DNA from: Gliomastix tumulicola
Lineage: Eukaryota > Ascomycota > Sordariomycetes > Hypocreales > Bionectriaceae
Length of the DNA stretch: 64,000 nucleotides
Direction of reading: 5' to 3'
Assembly: GCA_001599755.1 (NCBI GenBank)
Contig: BCHX01000003.1
Coordinates: 2,081,289-2,145,288 of the forward strand
Below the pieces are notes generated by a model. It worked only from the letters and a program-made list of their open reading frames with translations. It was not told the DNA's origin and searched no databases. The position numbers and the translations under genes were made by a program. Of the stretch, positions 10,196-19,594 are shown one piece after another (the stretch's first letter is position 1; each line of letters opens with the position of its first letter).

Positions 10196-13172
10196 CTAAG
10201 TCATTACAAAAATGGCGAGGATCATGGGCGGAAGTGCCAGCCAAGCGGCTGCGCAGTCCTCCAGAGTATTCTGATGTATGGCGGCTCTACGCCAGTGGTC
10301 CGAGGAGTTGTCATATACGGGTCGAATAAATCTGATGTAGAGCTGGAGCACCACCTTGGTGGTATGACCCACGACGTTCAGAGCCTCCCACATATACCAG
10401 AGACACTGGCTTAGAGGAGGCACTCTGGCAGTGCTAGGCAACAGGGCTGTGGAATGATCGTCTATGTCTTCGACGACGATGTGCTCCTCGCCCTGTTGGT
10501 GACAAGGATACGTCCCGGGGTAGCTCTTCATCACGTCGAGGAGGTCGTCGTTCGCCCAAGGGTTCACTTGTGGCTCTTCCACTTGATTGTCCCTGTGAGG
10601 CCGGGCTCCTTCCTCTCGCTCTCTAGTCAAGGCTGTTGTTCCTCGGCCGTGAACTCCTACCAACACGAGCGCCTGGGTCAGGTGATCCTCCACTAGGCTG
10701 GTCTCGTCTGCTTTGTGATCGACTCTTTCTTGGGGTGAGGTCTGAGACAGCGGGGTGATTGGGTGAATGGAGGTTGACGTATACGTTGGTGATTTGCCGA
10801 GCCTTCCTTTCTTCCTCTGTCTGGAAGCTCGAGCTTTCATCGCCGCTGATGAAGACCCGAGCGGCGTTCGCGCTGCCGGCGCGGTGTCCATCATTGATGT
10901 AGTATCGATTTGTAGAGGGGTGTTTTCCATGTCCAGTCTCAGCAACGTACTCGACGTCAGATTCTGCTGGGAAAGCCGCCAAGTCGGGCTGTTGGTGATT
11001 GGCGTTGGATATTCCAGAATTCGTTGCTGCGTCTCCTGAGCCACCCTCTCCTTGACGTGGTGGCCTTGGTTCCGGCCTGATCCTGACGTCTGAGGGCCGC
11101 AGCCAGTAGTGGTGGTGGTGTGTATGGAGGCAGGTCGTTTTTTGACTTCTTCGCCCTTCTTGGTGATGTCTCGCATCACGTCCTCGATCCAGGAATGATC
11201 TGTCGCTGCGGAGTTGGACGCGTTCCGGCGAGTTACGTCCAGCTTGGCTATGTTCAGCTTCAAGTTGTCCACTTCTCTCTGGATCTTTTCCTGTAAGAAC
11301 TCGTTTCTCCTAGTCTCTGTCATCTGAAGCGTGTTGCGCTGCTGCTTGACTGTTGGGCCTGTCTTCAGGTTTGTTTGGCCAGCTTCTTGCTGATTCACCG
11401 CCTGAACCGACGCGAGCTCTATGTCCCAAACTTCTCTGCTGTTGCTGGCTCGCTTCGGAAAGTTGCCTTGGTCGCTTGTCTTCTCTTTGCCGGGAAGCCT
11501 TTGCTTTATCGCGCTGGGTAAAGTCTTCTGTTCGACCCGCGGGGGCGACTTTTCCTCCGATTGTTCGCTCCCCGTGGTATGGCCCTCGACTATGACTTCT
11601 AGCTTCTTCGCCGATGGAACTTCTGGCCTCTTGCGCGGGCTGAGCAGGAATTCGACCTTGCGCCTCTTCCCCGGTACCTTTTCCCCCTGCGGCAGGTTCT
11701 TGTCCTTGGCTGACCGGCCGCCGAGGGATCGAATACCTAAAAAAGAACTACGTGAAGCTGTCGTATCTTCCGTAGCATTCGTTTTCGCTCCAGGTACCTC
11801 CGGGCTAGGCGTTTGGTTGGGACGCGGCTTACGTTGTGTGACATCGTTTCCTTGAGCGTTGTTGGAGACGGTGAAGCCTACATCGTCCTCCGAGGACTGC
11901 AGCACTTCTGGCTGTAGATTTGCCATGCTCCGTCTGTGAGGTGTGTGGATCACCGTTCCCACCGATCTCGAAGTACGTCCAGATGTTTCGTTGATCAAGT
12001 CACCATGGTCGATAGGGAGTGTGGTGGGTTGCACTTCCGATTGGAAATCGAACTCGTCCGAGAGCGCTTCGTCAGCGCTGCCCTCAGTTGGCAGAGATAA
12101 ACGTTCTACAGAGTCAGAGTAATTTGGTCAGAGACAGCTCATTCGATCATTGGGTGCACTGTAGAACAGAGGACGGGAACGTACTAGTCGTGGATGCACC
12201 GCTTCTGTGCGACTGAGCAATGGGACTCAGATCCGGCTCTTGCGCAGATGACCACTGACGCGTGTGGCGCCTCCATTTGAGCAGGCCCTGGTTCAGACGA
12301 TTGATCTCGTCCTTCTGCTGCTCGCTCTTCTTCATCCTCTGCTTCTCCTTGTCAAGGATGATCTTCTGGATCTCGCGCTCGCTGCGTTTCGCCGTCTCCT
12401 GGTAGGTTGACTTCGCATTCCTCAGTGCCTGTCTGACGGCGTTGATCTTCTGCGTGGTCCCCTGGCTGGCACTGCTGTTTCCACTGTCAGTCGGGGTGAT
12501 CACGTCGAGCTGACCCGTGTCTGGGTTGATGCCCTGGACTCCAAGGTAATCGCCGCTTTCTTTGAGGTGCCTGCGGCGGCGATGGAGTTCCTTTTTCGCC
12601 TCGATTTCTTTGCGCGCGAGTGAGAGCCGCCTATCAGCGGCCAGCGATATGAGATCCTTATCTTTGGCGAGGTCCAAGTTGAGATCAGACTCTGTTTCCG
12701 AGGCGGTCACAGGTTCCACAGGCAACTTTGCCTTCCCGTCTACTGGAGCCACCCAGCTCACTCGACGCGGGTCCTCGTTAGACGTAGTCTTTGTTTTATT
12801 AGGCATTATAGATGAGAACGCTCGCCTGGGAAATCCAGCTGTCGAGCTCCAGGCATCGGGCAGGTCCTTGGGCGTGTTCCATCGCGTGATGAGATCGGAG
12901 TCGCCCGTCTCGCTCCGTCTACTTTGCTGGCTGTCAGTTACACGACGACGGCGCCCGTCAACTTGCTCCCAGTATCCGTGGTCTCGTTTGGTTCCTCCAC
13001 GCTCGGGGCGGTGGCTCGGTAGCTTGCTTCTCACCCAGTCGCCTATCGACGACGCCTTGTCACTCATCTGCTTATCCGTCCTGGGCCCTGGCTTCTGGAC
13101 CGTGTTTATGGAGAGGTCATGAGGGGGTTTTGGCGGGGTTTTCGAAACGGTCGGCGGCGTGAAATAAGACAT
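10196..13172 (-). CDS. Fungal coiled-coil protein with C-terminal hydrophobic anchor, function unknown
   Basis: Two exons (complement 12185-13172 and 10196-12105; intron 12106-12184 with donor GTACGT and acceptor TGTAG) give about 965 residues. The N-terminus MSYFTPPTVSKTPPKPPHD is followed by basic, Ser/Pro-rich sequence with many SP/TP dipeptides. A conserved-looking patch near residue 210 (YLGVQGINPDTGQLDVITP) precedes a charged helical stretch of about 70 residues predicted as coiled coil, ending WRRHTRQWSSAQEPDLSPIA. The middle is low complexity and basic. The last exon ends in aromatic and hydrophobic helices, finishing with WLALPPMILAIFVMT, which looks like a tail anchor. Spindle-pole or nuclear-envelope proteins share such architecture, and the neighbour is the nuclear rim gene nur1, but I do not recognise the family and assign no function. 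Confidence 0.8.
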
Positions 13173-13714
13173 GGTGTTGACTCTTCGGGGTGATAGTTAA
13201 GGATGAATGGAAATGTGTCGGCGTCGCTGCTAGCTGGAAGCAAGCGAATTTTTCGCTTGATCCGAGGCTGGGCTGTCCTCGAATGCAGGATCTGGTCCCG
13301 GAATCGAAGACGAACGGCCGTGACAGAGTTTTTGGGCCAAAAAAGGCGGACGCACCGTCGGACGAGAAGCAGGAGCATGGGCTGAGTCAAGGTAAGGTAG
13401 GTAGTAAACAGCTTCGTCAGTAAGCCGCGGGCGAGGAAGGCACATCCAGGGAGAGCCTCCTGTCAAGGCAACTGCATTATTTCATTTTTCATCTCATTGT
13501 TATTGGTCTCCAAAGCGGTGCCGTGCCTGTAAGAAATGAAGTCCCCAACGCCTTCCCCGTGATCTTTCCGACACTGTCAAGTATTTCCTAGAACTCTCTT
13601 ATTACAAATATTGTATCATATGTAAGACAAAGGTCAGTAGGTACTGGAATTATTCCACGGCATGCATCTAAAGACTCCCTCAAATGCCGGGAACATTCCT
13701 ATCCTATAGTACCC
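13173..13714. other. Intergenic spacer between tandem minus-strand genes
   Basis: 541 bp holding the promoter of the coiled-coil gene and the 3' UTR of nur1. AT-rich around 13580-13640; no gene seen. Confidence 0.4.
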
Positions 13715-15150
13715 CTATCGACGTGACGGGTATCTTTCGTGTTGTGGTCGCGGCCTGGCCGGTGCGAAAGGATTGGGCCGCCAGGTTCCCTGAGGCTCCT
13801 GCACACGGTTCTCAGACAAAAACGAACTGGATGGTCTCGCTTGTGAGCGCTGCTCGTAAGAGGCCATCTCTCGGGAGTTCCTAGGCGAGAAGGGTTCCCG
13901 GGCGTTCAAGTCTCCTTGGCTGCTAGCCTTCTTCAGAGGAGACTTGTTGTGCGAATGGATTCCCATGTTGCCGCCAAAGTTCAGATTCCGCGGTGTCTCG
14001 GTCGCGACAGAGAACCCCGTACCTGTTGCCGGTGTTGCCGTTGCCGTAGACACATAGCCAGCTGGCAAGCTCTTGCGAGCCGACGCGACGGGTTCTTTCT
14101 CCTTGGGTGTAAAGGCTTCGGAGTGCCTGGCTGGCCTGGGGGGCGTGAACATTCTCGGGCTCAAGACGTTGGGTCGAACGGCAGCAGGATCTTCCGAAGG
14201 AGCCCGCGAGTTCTGCCGCGTGTAAAAGGAATTCCGAATGAGTGTCGTGGGCGTCCCTGTCTGCACGACATCCTTGTCGAAACGCGGTCCTTCAAACGCC
14301 GTCTGGATGGCAACGTCTCTAACGACGGGATGGAGTCGAGGATGAACAAATTTAGTGTCATACTCGTGCATGACCTCCTTCTGGATAAGTGCCTGGTCCT
14401 TGGCCTGCTGAGAGTGGCTGGCGGAGAGCAGTAGCAGCTGCACCGAAAACACCACTTGGATAAGCAGAGTGCTGAAAACCGTGACGCTGGGTCGAGGATC
14501 GAGCGGCGCAAGAGGCAGGAAGATCAGATATACCAGCACATGTCCGGGGCTGAACAAGCACGAAATCTGCAGGGAAATGGGCAGCGGATCCCAAACGGAC
14601 AACTCCCACACATCCCTCGCCTTGTCTGGGTGGGCTCGGGACTCAGCAGAGTCCGGTGCGAGAAGGTCCGCGAGATATCTGAGGGGCGACGAGCTTTTGA
14701 GATCGGATTGCACCTTGACTCGTTGAGCAGAGGGCGTCGACGGCTTCACTTCGATGTTTGCTGCGAGGAGTCGATACTTTCGGTTCCGGGTCATGGTGTA
14801 GAATGCGTTCGCGCAAGAGAAGAAGATGAGGCCCCAAATCAGCGTATAGATCTGATCGCATAGATAAGTGAGCAAGGGTTATTCGAAGCTGGGGGACTTG
14901 TACTTACGAGAAGGGAAAACCACCCACTCGAGGCCTCGTCTCGGAAGATGTCGTCGTCGGGCTTGCCTCCTGTGTTGGCGCGCGCCAGGAGGAAGACAAA
15001 GTTGAGTGCAAGCCCAATCTGTGTGCCGACAAGCTTGGAATCCCATTCTCTCGTCTCTAGCTCCTCGGATAGCCACAGCAAGAAGTCCATCGGGTTGAGC
15101 ATGGCCATCAGCCGCTCTCCCAACGGCTTGCGCCGGACCAGTCTAGGCAT
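13715..15150 (-). CDS. nur1: Nuclear rim protein Nur1 (Mug154 family)
   Basis: Integral inner nuclear membrane protein. In yeast Nur1 works with Heh1/Lem2 in tethering rDNA and silent chromatin to the nuclear periphery. Exons complement 14908-15150 and 13715-14851 (intron 56 bp, donor GTAAGT, acceptor ATCAG) give 459 residues. The N-terminus carries the family signature NPMDFLLWLSEELETREWD, followed by a first hydrophobic helix (IGLALNFVFLLARA). Further membrane segments are IYTLIWGLIFFSCANAFY, HVLVYLIFLPLAPL and VFSTLLIQVVFSVQLLLLSA. The C-terminal ~200 residues are disordered, Ser/Pro/Arg-rich, with many possible CDK sites, consistent with cell-cycle control known for yeast Nur1. It is divergent from vma7 with a 524-bp shared promoter. 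Confidence 0.9.
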
Positions 15151-15674
15151 GGCGAGGACCGTCCGGGTTTATGAAATCGATCCAAAGTTGTCGTGTCAAA
15201 TAAAAGAAAAGGAAAGAAAAGAAGGTCGAGAAGAGCGCATCAAAGATCCAGAAGACAAGGAATGGCACCGCCGCGGTGAGACAACGGGAGTTGCTGGTAA
15301 AAGGTGATGGAGCGGTGTTCTTTGTTCTGTGCACGCGAACCAAACAAATGCTGAAGCTTGGGGTGAGGGGCTGACATAAATATAGCTCCATAATTTCTGA
15401 TTTCCCGATATATATAGGCGAGCGTCTTGGAGTTCTACTCTCCCTTTTTTGTCGGCTGTTTCCAAGGTTACGTCCACTGAACAGGTCCACTCATCTTGGC
15501 GCAGTGCCAGTGGAATAGTGGGGCAGCTCCTCCCATCGTCCATCGTTGAGTCCAATTGGCTCCGGCATGTCCATGGAGCTTCAAGCGTCCTTACTCAGGC
15601 TACCAACGACCACCCACCTATACTCACGGGCGGCTCCCTCTCATACACTCGAGTAGCTCGACACAAACAGCACA
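15151..15674. promoter_or_regulatory. Bidirectional promoter nur1/vma7
   Basis: 524 bp between divergent starts. A TATATATA sequence at 15408-15415 can serve either direction. A purine-rich run (AAAAGAAAAGGAAAGAAAAG, near 15200-15225) lies in the nur1 leader. No gene seen. Confidence 0.4.
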
Positions 15675-16212
15675 ATGGCTTCCCAGGCGGACTTCAAGGA
15701 TCGCCAGTTCCTGGCCGTCATCGGCGACGAGGTTCGCAATCCGCGACATGGCTCTTACGACGTCCACATGCGCTGACGTAGTTCAGGACTCTGTTACAGG
15801 ACTGCTTCTAGCTGGCATCGGTGTAAGCTACCAGTCATCGGTTCGCGCATAAGTCGCTTTGCTAACTCGGTGCCTTCAAAGCATGTCACATCAGGCGCCG
15901 ATGCCCAGAAGAACTTCCTCATTGTCGACGGCAAGACCGAGACATCCTCCATCGAGACCGCCTTCGACAAGTTTACGGAGCGGAAAGACATCGGCATTGT
16001 CCTGATAAACCAGCACGTCAGTGCTCCTCGTCCCATACTGCAACTTGGGATTAATGCTCATCTATTCGCAGGTTGCTGACAGGATACGATACCGCGTCGA
16101 CACTTACACTGCCGCTTTCCCTACAGTCCTCGAGATCCCTAGCAAGGATCACCCCTACGACCCCGAGAAGGACAGCGTTCTCAGACGTGTGCGCCGCCTA
16201 TTTGGAGAGTGA
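15675..16212 (+). CDS. vma7: V-type proton ATPase subunit F
   Basis: Subunit of the central stalk of the V1 sector, coupling ATP hydrolysis to rotation and acidifying the vacuole and endosomes. Exons 15675-15731, 15787-15822, 15882-16016 and 16072-16212 give 122 residues, the normal length. The sequence runs MASQADFKDRQFLAVIGDE, DSVTGLLLAGIG, then HVTSGADAQKNFLIVDGKTE. Helical and strand segments IGIVLINQHVADRIR and VDTYTAAFPTVLEIPSKDHPY are highly conserved signatures. The C-terminus is SVLRRVRRLFGE. Three small introns (55, 59 and 55 bp) in a gene of 540 bp show the compact exon style of this genome. For exon 2, the donor GTAAGC after codon GGT is chosen because it keeps GIG-HVT in frame. 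Confidence 0.97.
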
Positions 16213-16586
16213 TCGGAATGGACAACAACTTTAGAGGAGTCTAGAAATCAGACGCGGGGGCTGCTCATTTGCGGAAGCTACGGGGACTATACCAGAAGAG
16301 CTGGCTGGTGTGAGCAAGTCACAGAATACCCTACTGTCGATATAGCATGCGTCGAATGCAGAATTGTATTCCTACTAGTCCAATAAAGGCTCATCCTGAG
16401 AAAGCCATGTCCTGCTACAGAGGTCTGAAAATCAAATCGGAATCAAATGCGTAGGGCATAAAGCAAAACAGACATGCATCCCTAGACACAATATGGGAGC
16501 TGCGTAACCCGGTCATACAAGGCACAACCTCGCCCCTCTCTTCCCTTCAACAGAAGCTGTCGCGGTCCATCTCAAATCAAAATAGC
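16213..16586. other. Convergent spacer vma7 / PG-PI transfer protein
   Basis: 374 bp between two convergent stops. It contains AATAAA at 16382-16387, 170 bp after the vma7 stop, which fits a polyadenylation signal. Nothing else recognised. Confidence 0.4.
16382..16387 (+). terminator. Candidate polyadenylation signal of vma7
   Basis: Exact AATAAA hexamer downstream of the vma7 stop in the sense orientation. Fungal poly(A) signals are degenerate, so this is only suggestive. Confidence 0.35.
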
Positions 16587-17259
16587 TCACAGCTCGAGCT
16601 CATCGACCTCCTTGCCGAAGAAACCCCGAGTAAAAGAGATGCTAGCGGTAAGGCAGGTGATTGGGGTGCCGTCGTTAGTGTAGACATCGGCGAGAACGGT
16701 GTATCGGCCCTGTAGATTGTGTTAGCGCGGGGGGGCCAGACAAGACAGCGCATCAGGGAAAAAAGCACGTACAGGAGGGATCTCGGCAGGGAGGTCGACG
16801 CTCTTGGAGATCTCAACGGTGCCCGGCTCGACCGGGCATTCGAGGTCAACGTTGGTGATCTGATCGCAGAGGTCGACCTTCAGGCTGATGAGCCTGATAA
16901 GCCCGTACTTGACAGTGATCTGGACATATGCGCCCTTCGTAATTGCCTCCTTAACCTCGCCCTTAGCCTTGATAACGAGCTCCTTGCCACTGTTTCCATA
17001 GATTAGCAAACTGTCGAGTCGCACCAGAGTCTTGCGGGACATACGGCTTGGGAGGGTTAGGCACGAGGTCCACGCTCTTGATGGTGACCAGGTCCTTGTC
17101 GTGGGCACCAGGGCAGAGTGCAAGAGGAGACTGTCCGGGGATCTTGTGGTCGTCATCGACGAGGACTTCGGGAGCATTGCCGTTCTGAACGCTCAGCGCC
17201 AGCGCAGGCGTGAGGAAGGCCGAGAGACCGGCGAGACCGGTGAGAAGGGAGAAACGCAT
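16587..17259 (-). CDS. npc2: Phosphatidylglycerol/phosphatidylinositol transfer protein (ML domain, NPC2 type)
   Basis: Small secreted or vacuolar lipid-binding protein of the MD-2-related (ML) family, shown for Aspergillus PG/PI-TP to carry phosphatidylglycerol and phosphatidylinositol; yeast Npc2 binds sterol in the vacuole. Exons complement 17045-17259, 16773-16989 and 16587-16709 (introns 55 and 63 bp) give 184 residues. A signal peptide (MRFSLLTGLAGLSAFLTPALA) precedes the domain. The ML fold shows paired cysteines: CPGAHD, the LCDQ and LECP segment (VDLCDQITNVDLECPVEPG) and late TCL. Strands VIKAKGEV, VQITVKYG and RYTVLADVYTNDG are typical. Splice choice is supported by restoring NPPKP-GKELVIKAKG, the usual family sequence. 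Confidence 0.92.
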
Positions 17260-19594
17260 GGCGGATGACGGCGTGGGACGGAGCTGTTGTCAATCTGGGG
17301 TTGAATGGAGAATTCCAGAGCCTTGCACGCGTCGCTGGCACAAGTCGTCGCTGCAAACGTTGGAGATGGAGGTATGATGGAGATGTCGAGCTTGAGGCGC
17401 TTTGACTAATAAGGCGATAGGACTGCAGGTGCCCATTGAGGCTGGGTGGGTGGCTTTGGTGACCTCTGGTTGGGTTGATTGGGTCCAGGCCTGGGGGTGC
17501 GTCATGGGATCCGAGGCCCCATATTTTGTTGAACGTCAAAGTACCTCCGTAACAACAGGGAGCTTGGCTACCCTATACACTGCCTCCATTTTGCGCGCAC
17601 GCTTTCAGGTTTATTCAGGTGACTGACACTCGCGTGACTGAGACTTCTGGTGGCCATTTCTGCATTCATCGCCACGACGCAAGCGAATTCGTTCATTGTC
17701 AGTTCATGCGCCCCCAGCACGTCCAAGGGAAGAAGAACACCTGAAGCAGGTCTGGCCTAGTTAAAAATACCTTGTTACGTCCGAGGTTTCCTGCTGGCCA
17801 ATAACACCGCGCAAAGGGGGCTTATCCATGTGTCAGGGATTGTGGTGTGAACTCCGCCCGACAAAAGCCCCACCCTTGGATATGCGACCAGTCATGGCGG
17901 GATTTGACGACATGATGCCATGGCTGCGCGAAAGCCTGCTGCCGACTCGACAGGAAGAGCCGAGCGGTGCACCTGGAGCGAGGCGGTCTGCAGCAGCATG
18001 CATCGGCGAATGCTCGAATGTGTCAGGCACCCCGCTCGAGGGCAGCTCCAGGCCCTTATCAGTATCCGGAGGTATACCCACGAGCTAAACACAGCCAGGG
18101 TTACACTCCGCTACTTTCCCCATATCAGCGGTTGAGCACAGGTAAAATTTGGAGCCATTCCCACACAGTCAGTCCGACTCAGTCGCAGGGCACTGCCTCA
18201 GGTACTGGTTTGACGACAATCAAACCAAGACCATACTCACTGCCGACCAAGAAACCTTACGTATTATCCATCCATCTCATCCTCTGCCATCCTCTTCGCA
18301 GGGGCTCTCTAGCACGCTCGACTCAACACTGATCAAATATCGAACACGGTTCAGACCCTTGTATTCAGCCATGCCTTCTGGGAATGCGACTTGTCTCTCC
18401 GGGCGGAGGCTCCCTCCTTCAACTTGCAATGATGCCGCTGGGGGCTGCATGAGGACAGGACGATAAGTCGGACTGCCACCCTCTTCGCACACACCAGCCC
18501 TCTCCCACCCGTCAAACTTCGATTCCGCCTCTCACCAGCGCCAGCCAGACGGTCCTCCGATGGTCATGATGCAGATGGACTCCTGTCTGACGTTGCTGCC
18601 TGAGGCAGACGCGGATCCGCATTTCTGACGCACTAAGGCTCTCACAGAAGCGACTAGTCCCCCCCTGGCCTAGCGCGATTCTCTTCCTCAGGCCAACTTG
18701 CTGGCTGGTGAGATGAGACTTCCACTGAGAGCGGGTACGTACCCCCGTTCCGCGCCTGTACGCTTCCAGGCAGGCAGGGCACTCCAGTCCTGGCTCCTGC
18801 TAGCGACCTAGCGCGGTAGCAAAAGCTAGTGCACTGCACTGAAAGGTTGTTGGCGTGGGCGCATTGCCTACAATTCTGATGGTGCAGCACCAGCCAGGCC
18901 AGCCAGTGCACCAAAGTCGACCCGACCCAATCTTCTCAGCTTTCCCAGTCGCTCCTCCCCATCCCTCTCGCTCCCCCCCATCCCCATCCACTTGTACTCT
19001 TTCTCTTCCTCACGCTCGCAATCTCTTCCTCCCCCTTCATACCCTCCTTGGACTCGCGATACCGACCTGTTGTTCCCTTTGTTCCACTGCCGACTTCTCA
19101 ACCATATTCTCTTGTGTCTACACTATCCCGCCTCTCGTGTCCCCAACCGCGACCCTCGCCTTCGTGTTCCCTCTAGTCGACGCCGTCTCGAGACCACGAC
19201 TAAATTTGCGAAAAAAACAATAACTCGACCACCGGCCACCACCACCGCCCTCGTCGCGCTATTAAACGACGGATCACGGCTCTCCGCGCCCGAGACGACT
19301 CGACACTCGACTCATTTCGCGTGAGCACCCCGACGCCGAGCGTCTACTCTCGAGGCCACGATTGCTTCAACCGTCACCCTCCGGGGCCAAGAGGGTCGCG
19401 CCGAGTCTACAACTGTTGAGCGGACCGACCGTCACGACGTATGCCGCTTTCCGTGGCAGCCCTCGTCCGCTCTGCCGCAGTCCGATCTCATTGGCGCGCA
19501 AAACCATAGGCGTCGTCATGCCGCCCATACCGCGTCGATAAGCAACCCGAATCACGACGAATCGCTAGGGACGAGGCGCCGTCCCTCAAATATT
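17260..19594. other. Divergent intergenic region npc2/set3
   Basis: 2.3 kb with no supportable gene. The part from about 18940 to 19590 is CT-rich and ACG/TCG-rich and reads like a long set3 leader, containing several short upstream open frames. No TATA box, repeat or RNA gene recognised. Confidence 0.4.

Noticed and set aside
17260..19594. Short frames upstream of set3 (up to 122 codons)
   Set aside because: Low-complexity Ser/Pro/Leu readings of CT-rich leader sequence; no homology features.
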